Below are positions 7,721 to 20,712 of a stretch of DNA of 42,953 nt, in pieces. The DNA lies in contig NZ_JVEE01000032.1 in assembly GCF_001073155.1 (NCBI RefSeq), positions 1-42,953 of the forward strand. Reading direction: 5' to 3'. The position numbers and the translations under genes are program-made. Position 1 is the first letter of the stretch; the number at the start of each line of letters is the position of its first letter. The notes under the pieces were generated by a model. That model ran no database searches, was not told where the DNA came from, and saw nothing but the letters and a program-made list of their open reading frames with translations. This stretch comes from Streptococcus parasanguinis. GTDB lineage: Bacteria; Bacillota; Bacilli; Lactobacillales; Streptococcaceae.

Positions 7721-7738
7721 CTTGCAAAAGGAGACAAG

Positions 7739-8428
7739 ATGGCTAAAACAAGATTATTTGTGATTCGTCATGGGAGAACCATGTTTAATACCATTGGCCG
7801 TGCTCAAGGCTGGTCCGATACACCCTTGACAGCAGAAGGAGAACGAGGGATTCAAGCTCTAGGAATCGGCTTGCGTGAGTCCGGTTTGGAGTTTACTCGA
7901 GCTTATTCCAGTGATTCAGGCCGTGCCATTCAGACTATGGGGATCATTCTCGATGAATTGGGCTTGAAAGACCAGATTCCTTATCGCTTTGACAAACGGA
8001 TCCGCGAATGGTGTTTTGGAAGTTTTGATGGTGCCTATGGAGGGGAGCTCTTTCATGGTGTCGTGCCGCGCGTGCTGGATGTGGAGGATTATAAGACCTT
8101 GACCTTGGAAGACTTGGCCAATGGCATTTGCCAAGTGGACACAGCAAATTGGGCTGAACCTTGGGAAGTCTTGAAAAGCCGAATCCTAGAAGGTTTTGAA
8201 GCCATCGCCAAAGAAGTAGAAGAAAATGGTGGAGGCAATGCCTTGGTGGTCAGCCATAGTTGGACCATTCAGACCTTAGTCTGCTTGGTCGAAGGAAAAC
8301 CAAATCTCAATCTGCCTCTTTCAAATGGTAGTGTTACTCTTGTAGAATATGAAGATGGAAAATTGACGGTTAAGGGGATTGGAGATAGCAGTTACCGTGA
8401 GGTCGGTGAAAGCTTGCAAGAATCCTAG
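7739..8428 (+). CDS. Histidine phosphatase family protein (phosphoglycerate mutase-like), copy 1
   Basis: Encodes 229 residues. The RHG catalytic motif is at residues ~9-11 (VIRHGRTMFNT), followed by AQGWSDTPLTAEGERG, SDSGRAIQTM, the acid/base region IREWCFGSFDG, and the second catalytic His in VVSHSW. In this family the last motif usually reads SHG; here the Gly is Ser. It is a cytoplasmic phosphatase or mutase of unknown substrate; true glycolytic GpmA differs in sequence. The Shine-Dalgarno is AAGGAG. The next gene is a close paralogue, so this is a tandem duplication. Confidence 0.92.
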   Translation: MAKTRLFVIRHGRTMFNTIGRAQGWSDTPLTAEGERGIQALGIGLRESGLEFTRAYSSDSGRAIQTMGIILDELGLKDQIPYRFDKRIREWCFGSFDGAYGGELFHGVVPRVLDVEDYKTLTLEDLANGICQVDTANWAEPWEVLKSRILEGFEAIAKEVEENGGGNALVVSHSWTIQTLVCLVEGKPNLNLPLSNGSVTLVEYEDGKLTVKGIGDSSYREVGESLQES

Positions 8429-8437
8429 TCCATAATG

Positions 8438-8470
8438 AAAGGCTGACCCTTTGGTCATGGCCTTTTCTTT
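8438..8470 (+). terminator. Intrinsic terminator between the two phosphatase genes
   Basis: AAAGGC-TGACC pairs with GGTCA-(TG)-GCCTTT around CTTT, followed by TTCTTTCTCTC. The T run is interrupted, so termination may be partial. Confidence 0.65.
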
Positions 8471-8518
8471 CTCTCGAAACTTGTAAGAGCTTTCCTACTT
8501 TCTTTTTGCAAAAAATGA

Positions 8519-8524
8519 TATAAT
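8519..8524 (+). promoter_or_regulatory. -10 box for the second phosphatase gene
   Basis: A TATAAT box lies 27 bp before the start codon; the -35 region (TTTCCT-like) is weak. Confidence 0.5.
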
Positions 8525-8551
8525 GAAAGAGATACATACGGAGGTAATACA

Positions 8552-9253
8552 ATGACAAAAACCAGATTATATATTGCTCGTCATGGAAAAACCATGTTTA
8601 ATACCATTGGGCGGGCACAGGGCTGGTCAGACACTCCGCTGACAGAAGCAGGAGAGCGTGGGATTCGAGAATTAGGACTTGGTCTCAAGGAAGCTGGGCT
8701 TTCTTTTGAAGAGGCTGTTTCGAGTGATTCTGGACGCACCATTCAAACCATGGGAATTATTCTTCAGGAACTTGGTCTGACAGGAAAAATCCCTTATCGT
8801 TATGACAAACGGATCCGCGAGTGGTGTTTTGGTAGTTTTGACGGTGCTTATGATGGCGATCTCTTCATGGGAGTCTTACCCCGTGTCTTTAAGGTCGATG
8901 ATTTCCATCAGTTGAGCCTAATGGAGTTAGCAGAAGGGATCGTCGAAGTGGATACCACGGGATGGGCTGAATCCTGGGGAGCCTTGAGTAGTCGGATCAA
9001 AGAAGGTTTTGAAGCCATCGCAAAAGAGGTAGAAGCAGCTGGCGGCGGCAATGCTATTGTGGTCAGCCACGGCATGACCATTACGACCTTGATTTATCTC
9101 ATCGATCCAAAAGCGGTCGAAGAATTGGTCTTGGACAACGGAAGCGTGACGGTTTTGGCTTATGAAGATGGTGCTTTCAGTATTGAAAAGATTGGGGATC
9201 TGTCCTATCGTAAGGTTGGAGCAAAACTTCTAGAGGGTGGCCATGACGAATAA
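8552..9253 (+). CDS. Histidine phosphatase family protein, copy 2
   Basis: Encodes 233 residues and is closely similar along its length to the preceding gene: ARHGKTMFNTIGRAQGWSDT, SDSGRTIQTMGIIL, IREWCFGSFDGAYDG, then VVSHGMTI. Unlike copy 1 it keeps the canonical SHG. The Shine-Dalgarno is GGAGG. The 3' end overlaps the start of the carboxypeptidase gene, so the two are probably translated together. The substrate is unknown. Confidence 0.92.
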   Translation: MTKTRLYIARHGKTMFNTIGRAQGWSDTPLTEAGERGIRELGLGLKEAGLSFEEAVSSDSGRTIQTMGIILQELGLTGKIPYRYDKRIREWCFGSFDGAYDGDLFMGVLPRVFKVDDFHQLSLMELAEGIVEVDTTGWAESWGALSSRIKEGFEAIAKEVEAAGGGNAIVVSHGMTITTLIYLIDPKAVEELVLDNGSVTVLAYEDGAFSIEKIGDLSYRKVGAKLLEGGHDE

Positions 9254-10016
9254 GTATAGACGCGCAAGAAAAAAACGTAAGAAATGGTGGCCTTACCTAT
9301 TGAGTTTCTTTCTTCTTGTGGTCCTTGGATCGGGAATTGGTGCTTACTTAGCGAAGCCAAGCTTGTTTTCAGGGCTTCAGTTTTGGAAGGCTAAAAAAAC
9401 AGCTGTAACGACTCCCTCTTCTTCTAAGAAAAAGAAAGAAAAATCAGATTTACCAGCCGTTTCGACAAAAGACTGGCAGTTGATCTTGGTTAATCGTGAC
9501 AATGTGAAGCCTGAGCTGAACCCACAATTGACAGATGTGGATGCTATCAAAGTGGATAGTCGGATTGTAGAACCAACTCGTCAATTTTTAGAAGCGGCTC
9601 GAAAAATTGCCCCAGAAGAAACCTTGATATCAGGCTATCGAAGTGTGGCCGAGCAAACAGAGCTCTATAATGAGCGTGTTGTGCAACTAGAGGCTAGTGG
9701 TCTTTCGCACGAAGAAGCTGAAAAGCAGGTGCAGACCCAGGTACAGGTCCCTGGTGCGAGTGAACACCAGACGGGGCTTGCGATTGATATGAGTGTCGAA
9801 GCGGGTCAAAGTGATGAGTTGGGCATGCAGTTGGCTGCCATCGCACCGCAATATGGCTTTGTCCTTCGCTACCCAGATGGGAAGAGCAACATCACGGGTG
9901 TGAATTTTGAGAATTGGCATTTCCGTTATGTTGGCGTAGAAAATGCTCAGTATATGGCCAACCATCAGCTAGTATTGGAAGAATATATTCAGCTATTGAA
10001 AAAAGCTGGTAAATAG
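9243..10016 (+). CDS. VanY/LdcB-type D-alanyl-D-alanine or L,D-carboxypeptidase, membrane anchored
   Basis: Encodes 257 residues. A Lys/Arg-rich N-terminus and one TM segment (WWPYLLSFFLLVVLG) are followed by a Lys/Ser linker and a VanY domain. Catalytic motifs are visible: SGYRSVAEQTELYNERV, the zinc site GASEHQTGLAIDMS (HxxxxxxD), and ENWHFRYVG (the WHFRYVG His and preceding Glu region). It trims peptidoglycan stem peptides outside the cell; the pneumococcal relative DacB/LdcB is an L,D-carboxypeptidase acting on tetrapeptides. Start: the ATG at 9243 lies 5 nt after GAGGG, and a GTG at 9237 is an alternative. It overlaps the phosphatase gene by 11 bp. Confidence 0.9.
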   Translation: MTNKYRRARKKRKKWWPYLLSFFLLVVLGSGIGAYLAKPSLFSGLQFWKAKKTAVTTPSSSKKKKEKSDLPAVSTKDWQLILVNRDNVKPELNPQLTDVDAIKVDSRIVEPTRQFLEAARKIAPEETLISGYRSVAEQTELYNERVVQLEASGLSHEEAEKQVQTQVQVPGASEHQTGLAIDMSVEAGQSDELGMQLAAIAPQYGFVLRYPDGKSNITGVNFENWHFRYVGVENAQYMANHQLVLEEYIQLLKKAGK

Positions 10017-10052
10017 GAGGAGATTCACTTCTCTAGGTCTTAAGAATGATTT

Positions 10053-10079
10053 TTAGCACTCTTTGAAAAAGAGTGCTAA
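10053..10079 (+). promoter_or_regulatory. CIRCE operator 1 (HrcA site)
   Basis: Perfect consensus: TTAGCACTC, 9-bp spacer, GAGTGCTAA. It lies 17 bp upstream of the hrcA -35. Six T follow at once, so the same inverted repeat can also act as the intrinsic terminator of the upstream carboxypeptidase transcript. Confidence 0.97.
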
Positions 10080-10096
10080 TTTTTTGGTTTTTTCTC

Positions 10097-10124
10097 TTGA
10101 CTTTCTTTTGGATGGGTGTATAAT
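10097..10124 (+). promoter_or_regulatory. hrcA operon promoter
   Basis: TTGACT (10097-10102), a 16-bp spacer and TATAAT (10119-10124), flanked by one CIRCE element on each side. Confidence 0.92.
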
Positions 10125-10135
10125 AGAATCATGGT

Positions 10136-10162
10136 TTAGCACTTGAGTGTTTAGAGTGCTAA
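10136..10162 (+). promoter_or_regulatory. CIRCE operator 2 (HrcA site)
   Basis: TTAGCACTT, 9-bp spacer, GAGTGCTAA: one mismatch to the perfect inverted repeat. It covers the transcription start region, 12 bp after the -10, and lies in the leader of hrcA. Confidence 0.95.
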
Positions 10163-10183
10163 AAATGAAAGAGAGGTGAGGTC

Positions 10184-11218
10184 ATGGTTACAGAACGTCA
10201 AAATGAGATTCTTAATCTTGTTGTCGATATCTTTACCAAGACCCACGAACCAGTCGGTTCAAAAGCGCTACAAGATGTCATTCAATCCAGTAGTGCGACC
10301 ATCCGAAACGACATGGCTGCCCTCGAAAAGCAAGGCTTACTAGAAAAGGCCCACACTTCGAGTGGCCGCATGCCTAGCCGAGCTGGTTTTCAATATTTTG
10401 TTCAGAACTCGCTTGATCTAGAGTTGATTGATGAGCAAGATGTCTACCAGGTGGTGAAGGCCTTTGATTTCGAAGCATTTAAGTTAGACGATATCTTGGA
10501 TGCTACGGCCAAGTTACTAGCCCAGATGACGGGTTACACTGCAGTGATTCAGGATGTTGAACCGACACGTCAGCGCTTGACTGGTTTTGAGATTGTTCCA
10601 TTATCCAACCACGATGCCTTGGCGGTTCTGACCTTGGATGAATCAAAGCCTGTCACCGTCCAGTTTGCCATACCAAAGAATTTCTTAACCAGTGACTTGG
10701 AAATTTTCCACCAGCTGGTTCAAGAACGCTTCATTGGAAATACGGTCTTGGATATCCACTACCGCTTGCGGACGGAGATTCCACAGATTGTACAGCGCTA
10801 TTTCAAGACGACAGACAATGTGCTGGATCTCTTTGATTACGTCTTCTCGCAACTGTTTCAAGAACTGGTCTTTGTAGAAGGAAAGGTTTCATCATTAACC
10901 TACGCCGATCTTCAGACCTATCAGTTCTTAGATAATCCCCAACATGTAGCCTTGGAGTTGCGAGGGGGGATGCCAGAAGACCAAATGACCCAGATCCTAG
11001 TTGCAGAATCCCAAGAGAAGGCCTTGAAAAATGTGACGGTGATTAGTCACAAGTTCCTGGTTCCTTATCGTGGGATGGCCCTCATGCATGTGATCGGTCC
11101 CGTAGAGATGGACTACAGGCGTGTGATTAGCCTGGTCAATGTCATCGGACGGGTACTGGTTATGAAGTTGACGGATTACTACCGTTACCTCAACAGCAAC
11201 CATTATGAAGTAAATTAA
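10184..11218 (+). CDS. hrcA: Heat-inducible transcription repressor HrcA
   Basis: Encodes 344 residues, normal for the family. The N-terminal winged helix shows [48 protein letters not shown] and [15 protein letters not shown]; the central and C-terminal dimerisation/GAF-like domains follow. HrcA binds CIRCE and represses chaperone genes; its folding depends on GroEL in characterised species, which links repression to unfolded protein load. Two CIRCE sites flank its own promoter, so it is autoregulated. It is first in the hrcA-grpE-dnaK cluster. The Shine-Dalgarno is GAGAGGTGAGG. Confidence 0.98.
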   Translation: MVTERQNEILNLVVDIFTKTHEPVGSKALQDVIQSSSATIRNDMAALEKQGLLEKAHTSSGRMPSRAGFQYFVQNSLDLELIDEQDVYQVVKAFDFEAFKLDDILDATAKLLAQMTGYTAVIQDVEPTRQRLTGFEIVPLSNHDALAVLTLDESKPVTVQFAIPKNFLTSDLEIFHQLVQERFIGNTVLDIHYRLRTEIPQIVQRYFKTTDNVLDLFDYVFSQLFQELVFVEGKVSSLTYADLQTYQFLDNPQHVALELRGGMPEDQMTQILVAESQEKALKNVTVISHKFLVPYRGMALMHVIGPVEMDYRRVISLVNVIGRVLVMKLTDYYRYLNSNHYEVN

Positions 11219-11242
11219 GATCAAATGAAAGGGGTGTATGCC

Positions 11243-11767
11243 TTGACAGAAGATATCAAAAAAGAAGACGTGAAAGAAGAGGAAGTTGCCCAAACAGCTG
11301 AAGAAGTTGTAGAGGAAAGCAACCAACCTTCTGAGTTAGAAGAAGCACAAGCGCGTGCCGAAGAATTTGAAAATAAATACCTTCGTGCTCATGCAGAAAT
11401 GCAAAACATTCAGCGCCGTGCCAATGAAGAACGTCAACAATTACAAAAATACCGTAGCCAAGATTTGGCAAAAGCGATCTTACCATCACTTGACAACCTC
11501 GAACGTGCCCTTGCCGTAGAAGGGTTGACAGATGATGTGAAGAAGGGCTTGGAAATGGTCCAAGAAAGTTTGGTACATGCCCTGAAAGAAGAAGGAATCG
11601 AAGAAATTCCAGCGGACGGAGCCTTTGACCATAACTACCACATGGCCATCCAAACCTTACCTGCAGATGATGAACATCCAGCAGACACCATCGCACAAGT
11701 CTTCCAAAAAGGCTACAAACTCCATGACCGCATCTTACGCCCAGCCATGGTAGTTGTCTACAATTAG
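11243..11767 (+). CDS. grpE: Nucleotide exchange factor GrpE (TTG start)
   Basis: Encodes 174 residues. An acidic, disordered N-terminus leads to the long helix ([35 protein letters not shown]) and the beta domain ending [11 protein letters not shown]. It releases ADP from DnaK. The start chosen is TTG at 11243, 8 nt after AAAGGGG: the resulting MTEDIKKED matches the usual streptococcal N-terminus, whereas the ATG at 11225 lies before the Shine-Dalgarno. It follows hrcA by 24 bp and shares its CIRCE-controlled promoter. Confidence 0.96.
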   Translation: MTEDIKKEDVKEEEVAQTAEEVVEESNQPSELEEAQARAEEFENKYLRAHAEMQNIQRRANEERQQLQKYRSQDLAKAILPSLDNLERALAVEGLTDDVKKGLEMVQESLVHALKEEGIEEIPADGAFDHNYHMAIQTLPADDEHPADTIAQVFQKGYKLHDRILRPAMVVVYN

Positions 11768-11827
11768 GCTAGAAAACTTGAAAAATCTTGTCCGAAACGA
11801 CAATAAACTATGAAAGAATGATAAAAA

Positions 11828-11844
11828 GCAAGCCGGAGGCTTGC
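11828..11844 (+). promoter_or_regulatory. Small hairpin after grpE
   Basis: GCAAGCC and GGCTTGC pair around GGA. No T run follows, so it is not a terminator. It may be a processing site or the first part of the structured spacer. Confidence 0.5.
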
Positions 11845-11850
11845 AAGGAA

Positions 11851-13844
<1,994 letters not shown>

Positions 13845-13861
13845 GATGCAAAGTCCGTTAA

Positions 13862-13938
13862 AACCTCACAGTGAAAATAGGAAATCTGACGCAGAAACTT
13901 TAGTTTCTAGAAAGATTTATCTTTTTCACCAAGAGGTT
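13862..13938 (+). ncRNA. Nested four-helix hairpin after dnaK
   Basis: Four helices stack inside one another: AACCTC/GAGGTT, GTGAAAA/TTTTCAC, AAATCT/AGATTT and AGAAACT-TT-AGTTTCT. It starts 17 nt after the dnaK stop and no T run follows, so it looks like a 3' stabiliser or processing structure rather than a terminator. A further 9-bp hairpin (TACTAGTTT/AAACTAGTA) lies at 13960-13991. Confidence 0.55.
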
Positions 13939-14007
13939 AGGGCGTGCTCAATTCAGCATTACTAGTTTGATTTTTAAAACTTAAACTAGTAAGTATAAAA
14001 AGAAATC

Positions 14008-14035
14008 CAGAGGTTGCAACCCAGCCTCTGTTTTT
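14008..14035 (+). terminator. Intrinsic terminator of the hrcA-grpE-dnaK transcript
   Basis: CAGAGG and CCTCTG pair around a loop of about 11 nt and are followed by TTTTT. Confidence 0.75.
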
Positions 14036-14058
14036 CGGTAAAATAGAGGATGTTGCTT

Positions 14059-14691
14059 ATGAAAAAAGTACTTTGTATCATTTATCCTAATTTTTCTCTT
14101 TATGAGATAACTGCTTTAACGAGTACTTTAGCTCTGTCTTTTAATGTTACGATTGATTATGCTGCTTCAGATCATTCGATGGTGGTCTCTGAGGATGGCT
14201 TACCCTGTCAACCAACGAAAACACTAGATCAAATCCGTATTGAAGAGTATTCTTGCGTGATTTTGCCAGGAATGGTCAACATAGGACCTGCCCTACAGGA
14301 TGAGAAATTGATTTCGTTCTTGAGGGACCTTGGTGAGCAAGATATCCTAATTGCAGCCATTTCTTCAGCGCCTCTTTTATTAGCGAAAGCAGGTCTGTTG
14401 AAGGCCACGAAATTTACAGGTGGAATTTGGCAAAACTTCTTTGATTATTTTGAATTTCTTCCACGTGAGAATTTCCAGCCCAAACTGGTTGTGCAAGATA
14501 AACAGATCATTACGGCTATCGGTTTTGCCCATCAAGAGTATGCAAGAAGAGTGATTCTAAGTTTAGGCTTGGCAGCTAATACGGACAACTATTTTAAAGA
14601 ACGAAACGACTACTCAGAAGAGGATTTGATATTTACTCTATCAGACCAAGAGTTTGATCAAGTGAAGCGAAGTATAGAAAACAGCCTCTAA
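14059..14691 (+). CDS. DJ-1/PfpI family protein lacking the usual nucleophilic Cys
   Basis: Encodes 210 residues with a class I glutamine amidotransferase-like fold: MKKVLCIIYPNFSLYEITAL, the YAASD strand, EEYSCVILPGM, then the nucleophile-elbow region LIAAISSAPLLLAKAG. In DJ-1/PfpI proteins this elbow normally holds a reactive Cys (AAIC); here residues 101-103 read ISS, so Ser replaces it. The family includes glyoxalases, deglycases and stress chaperones; without Cys the chemistry may differ or be lost. The start at 14059 has GAGGA 8 nt upstream; the ATG at 14050 overlaps that Shine-Dalgarno. It lies between dnaK and dnaJ, which suggests a link to protein or carbonyl stress. Confidence 0.8.
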   Translation: MKKVLCIIYPNFSLYEITALTSTLALSFNVTIDYAASDHSMVVSEDGLPCQPTKTLDQIRIEEYSCVILPGMVNIGPALQDEKLISFLRDLGEQDILIAAISSAPLLLAKAGLLKATKFTGGIWQNFFDYFEFLPRENFQPKLVVQDKQIITAIGFAHQEYARRVILSLGLAANTDNYFKERNDYSEEDLIFTLSDQEFDQVKRSIENSL

Positions 14692-14744
14692 AGATTACAT
14701 GAAAATTATAGAAAGGAACAAAGAGTGTTCGGGGAATTGAACCC

Positions 14745-14832
14745 GAGCGGAAAGCTTGGAAATTAGATAAACCGCCTAAGAAATCAGGATTTCTTGTCGG
14801 TTTCCTAAATTTCAGTCGCTTTCTGTTCGCTC
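14745..14832 (+). ncRNA. Long hairpin directly upstream of dnaJ
   Basis: One extended stem: GAGCG/CGCTC, GAAAGC/GCTTTC, GAAATTAG/CTAAATTTC (one bulge), AAACCG/CGGTTT and AAGAAATC/GATTTCTT with a very short loop. It ends 12 nt before the dnaJ ATG and has no following T run. A smaller hairpin GAACA/TGTTC (14716-14730) precedes it. Cis-regulation of dnaJ translation or mRNA processing is possible. Confidence 0.55.
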
Positions 14833-14844
14833 TTAGTATCTTGT

Positions 14845-15978
14845 ATGAACAATACTGAATTTTATGACCGTTTGGGCGTTTCAAAGAATGCATCTCAGGA
14901 TGAGATCAAGAAAGCCTATCGGAAATTATCTAAAAAATATCACCCAGATATCAACAAGGAGCCTGGTGCTGAGGAAAAGTACAAGGAAGTTCAAGAAGCT
15001 TATGAGACTTTGAGTGACGAACAAAAACGGGCTGCTTATGACCAATATGGTGCTGCGGGTGCCAATGGTGGCTTCGGTGGCGGAGCAGGTGGTTTTGGTG
15101 GCTTTGATGGTGCTGGTTTTGGTGGCTTTGAAGACATCTTCTCTAGCTTCTTTGGTGGTGGTGCAAGTCGTAATCCAAATGCACCTCGTCAAGGGGATGA
15201 CCTCCAATACCGCGTCAATCTCAAGTTTGAAGAAGCGATTTTTGGTGCAGAAAAAGAAGTCAAGTACCATCGGGAAGCTAGCTGTCATACCTGCCATGGT
15301 TCTGGGGCTAAGCCAGGGACTAGTCCGGTGACCTGTGGACGCTGTCATGGTTCTGGAGTCATCAATGTGGATACGCAGACCCCTCTTGGTATGATGCGCC
15401 GTCAAGTGACCTGTGATGTCTGTCATGGTCGTGGTCAAGAAATCAAAGATCCATGTACGACTTGTCGTGGAACAGGTCATGAAAAACAAGCTCATAGCGT
15501 GAATGTCAAGATTCCTGCCGGAGTTGAAACGGGTCAACAAATCCGCTTAGCTGGTCAAGGAGAAGCTGGCTTTAACGGTGGACCTTATGGTGACTTGTAT
15601 GTCGTTGTCAATGTTGAGCCGAGCGATCGCTTCGAACGAGATGGCTCAACCATATACTACAAGTTAGACTTGAACTTTGTCCAAGCAGCTCTTGGAGATA
15701 CGGTCCATGTGCCAACTGTTCACGGAGATGTCGATTTGGTCATTCCTGAAGGAACCCAAACCGGTAAGAAATTCCGCCTCCGTGGGAAAGGGGCTCCAAG
15801 CTTACGTGGTGGTGCGATGGGAGATCAATATGTATCTGTCAATGTCGTCACCCCAACTGGTTTAAATGACAAGCAAAAAGAAGCCCTTCAAGCCTTTGCG
15901 GAAGCAAGTGATTTGAAGGTCAACCCAAAGAAAAAAGGGTTCTTTGACAAGGTCAAAGATGCTTTAGATGATTTATAA
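14845..15978 (+). CDS. dnaJ: Molecular chaperone DnaJ (Hsp40)
   Basis: Encodes 377 residues. The J domain (residues 1-70) has [17 protein letters not shown] with the HPD motif, then a Gly/Phe-rich region to about residue 110, four CxxCxGxG zinc motifs ([32 protein letters not shown]), and the C-terminal client-binding domains. It stimulates DnaK ATPase and delivers substrates. The start [17 protein letters not shown] fits streptococcal DnaJ, but there is no Shine-Dalgarno: the 12 bases before ATG are TAGTATCTTGT-like. A long hairpin lies just upstream. It probably has separate control from dnaK, as a terminator and the DJ-1 gene intervene and no CIRCE is seen here. Confidence 0.98.
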   Translation: MNNTEFYDRLGVSKNASQDEIKKAYRKLSKKYHPDINKEPGAEEKYKEVQEAYETLSDEQKRAAYDQYGAAGANGGFGGGAGGFGGFDGAGFGGFEDIFSSFFGGGASRNPNAPRQGDDLQYRVNLKFEEAIFGAEKEVKYHREASCHTCHGSGAKPGTSPVTCGRCHGSGVINVDTQTPLGMMRRQVTCDVCHGRGQEIKDPCTTCRGTGHEKQAHSVNVKIPAGVETGQQIRLAGQGEAGFNGGPYGDLYVVVNVEPSDRFERDGSTIYYKLDLNFVQAALGDTVHVPTVHGDVDLVIPEGTQTGKKFRLRGKGAPSLRGGAMGDQYVSVNVVTPTGLNDKQKEALQAFAEASDLKVNPKKKGFFDKVKDALDDL

Positions 15979-15983
15979 GAATG

Positions 15984-16022
15984 AACGAGTTTCCTTTTGA
16001 GTAAGGGGCTCGTTTTATTTTG
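15984..16022 (+). terminator. Intrinsic terminator after dnaJ
   Basis: AACGAG pairs with CTCGTT, with an inner CCTT/AAGG, followed by TTATTTT. Confidence 0.7.
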
Positions 16023-16073
16023 GATCGAATCCAAGAACTTCCTCTCCTAATTAAAGAATAATGAGAAGCCTCA

Positions 16074-16102
16074 TTGAATTTATTAAGATATCGTGGTAAA
16101 TT
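16074..16102 (+). promoter_or_regulatory. Probable promoter of the strH-like gene
   Basis: TTGAAT (16074-16079), a 17-bp spacer and TAAATT (16097-16102). The -10 is imperfect. The cre-like site at 16105 follows directly. Confidence 0.55.
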
Positions 16103-16104
16103 TA

Positions 16105-16118
16105 AGAAAACGATTACA
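16105..16118 (+). promoter_or_regulatory. cre site for CcpA carbon catabolite repression
   Basis: AGAAAACGATTACA matches the consensus WGWAANCGNTNWCA at every position. It covers the predicted transcription start of the hexosaminidase gene, a position where CcpA represses. This fits a glycan-degrading enzyme not needed when glucose is present. Confidence 0.75.
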
Positions 16119-16130
16119 AAGACGATTTAG

Positions 16131-19676
<3,546 letters not shown>

Positions 19677-19707
19677 GACCTAGTTGATTTGTAACAGGTC
19701 GAAGTTA

Positions 19708-19889
19708 GGAGAGTGGGACAGAAATCGGTAATTCGATAGAATTCGATTTCGTCGTCCAACCTCCGCACAGTTGAGTAGGGCTGTAAAAGCTGATGAAATC
19801 AGCGTAGTAGAGCCCACTCAACCACTGCGTCTTGCTCGACAATCCAAAAATAATTGAGAGGCTAGGACTTTTGTCCCAGCCTCTTTTTG
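19708..19889 (+). repeat. Three-hairpin intergenic repeat, copy B (full length)
   Basis: A full copy in the same orientation as A and E. Hairpin one (GTGGGAC type) is next to the strH stop, the central hairpin has GTTGAGT-A-GGGCT with AGCCC-ACTCAAC and an inner GCTGAT/ATCAGC, and the last hairpin GAGGCTAGGAC-TTTT-GTCCCAGCCTC is followed by TTTTT. The last hairpin is a good intrinsic terminator for strH transcripts. Copy B has one stem-breaking change in the first hairpin (CCAAC for CCCAC). Confidence 0.92.
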
Positions 19890-19930
19890 TGTTTGCGAAA
19901 CTGTACCCGGACAGTTTGGTTTTTTCACTC

Positions 19931-19959
19931 TTGTAACCCCTTCTATATCCTGCTAAAAT
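19931..19959 (+). promoter_or_regulatory. truA operon promoter, predicted leaderless
   Basis: TTGTAA (19931-19936), a 17-bp spacer and extended -10 TGCTAAAAT (box at 19954-19959). Start about 7 nt after the box would fall on the A of the truA ATG (19966). Confidence 0.75.
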
Positions 19960-19965
19960 AAAACT

Positions 19966-20712
19966 ATGACACGATACAAAGCAACCATTTCATATGACGG
20001 GACCTTGTTTGCAGGGTTTCAACGCCAACCGCATGCCCGTAGTGTGCAAGAGGAAATCGAGAAGACCTTGACGCGTCTCAATCAAGGAACCCCTGTTACC
20101 GTTCATGGAGCGGGGCGGACGGATTCAGGTGTCCATGCTCTTGGCCAGGTGATTCATTTTGATCTCCCCCAAGCGCGGGACGAGGAGAAGCTTCGCTTTG
20201 CCCTCGATACCCAAACCCCAGAGGATATTGATTTCATCCGAGTGGAGCAAGTAGCAGATGACTTTCATTCACGCTACAAGAAGCACAGCAAGACCTATGA
20301 ATTCATCGTGGATTATGGTCGTCCCAAGAACCCCATGATGCGCCACTATGCCACCCACTATCCTTATCCTTTGGATGTGGAAAAGATGCAAGCAGCCATC
20401 CAAAAGTTGGAGGGAACCCATGATTTCACCGGTTTCACAGCTTCAGGAACCAGTGTGGAAGACAAGGTTCGTACGATTACAGAGGCTCGCTTGGTCGAGG
20501 ATGCAGAACATCATCGCCTGGTCTTTACCTTTTCGGGCAATGGCTTTCTTTACAAGCAAATCCGCAATATGGTGGGAACTTTGTTGAAGATTGGAAATGA
20601 TCGGATGCCGATCGAGCAGATCGATCTAATTTTAGAAAAGAAGGACCGCAATCTAGCAGGTCCTACAGCAGCGCCAAATGGCTTATATTTAAAGGAGATC
20701 CGTTATGAGTAA
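19966..20712 (+). CDS. truA: tRNA pseudouridine(38-40) synthase TruA
   Basis: Encodes 248 residues. The family start [19 protein letters not shown] is followed by the catalytic motif [14 protein letters not shown] with nucleophilic Asp at residue 53, then [12 protein letters not shown] and the C-terminal [19 protein letters not shown]. It converts uridines 38-40 in the tRNA anticodon arm to pseudouridine. There is no Shine-Dalgarno, and the -10 box ends 6 bp before ATG, so the mRNA is probably leaderless. First gene of a four-gene run; it overlaps the kinase gene by 8 bp. Confidence 0.97.
   Translation: MTRYKATISYDGTLFAGFQRQPHARSVQEEIEKTLTRLNQGTPVTVHGAGRTDSGVHALGQVIHFDLPQARDEEKLRFALDTQTPEDIDFIRVEQVADDFHSRYKKHSKTYEFIVDYGRPKNPMMRHYATHYPYPLDVEKMQAAIQKLEGTHDFTGFTASGTSVEDKVRTITEARLVEDAEHHRLVFTFSGNGFLYKQIRNMVGTLLKIGNDRMPIEQIDLILEKKDRNLAGPTAAPNGLYLKEIRYE

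Noticed and set aside
14728..14748. T-arm-like sequence on the minus strand suggesting a tRNA remnant
   Set aside because: A GGGTTCAATTCCC-like string is present but the loop length is wrong and no acceptor, D or anticodon arm can be built.
15014..15331. Large open frames antisense to, or in other frames of, dnaK, dnaJ, tig and pyrG
   Set aside because: They arise from the biased codon use of highly expressed genes and lack Shine-Dalgarno sites and family features.
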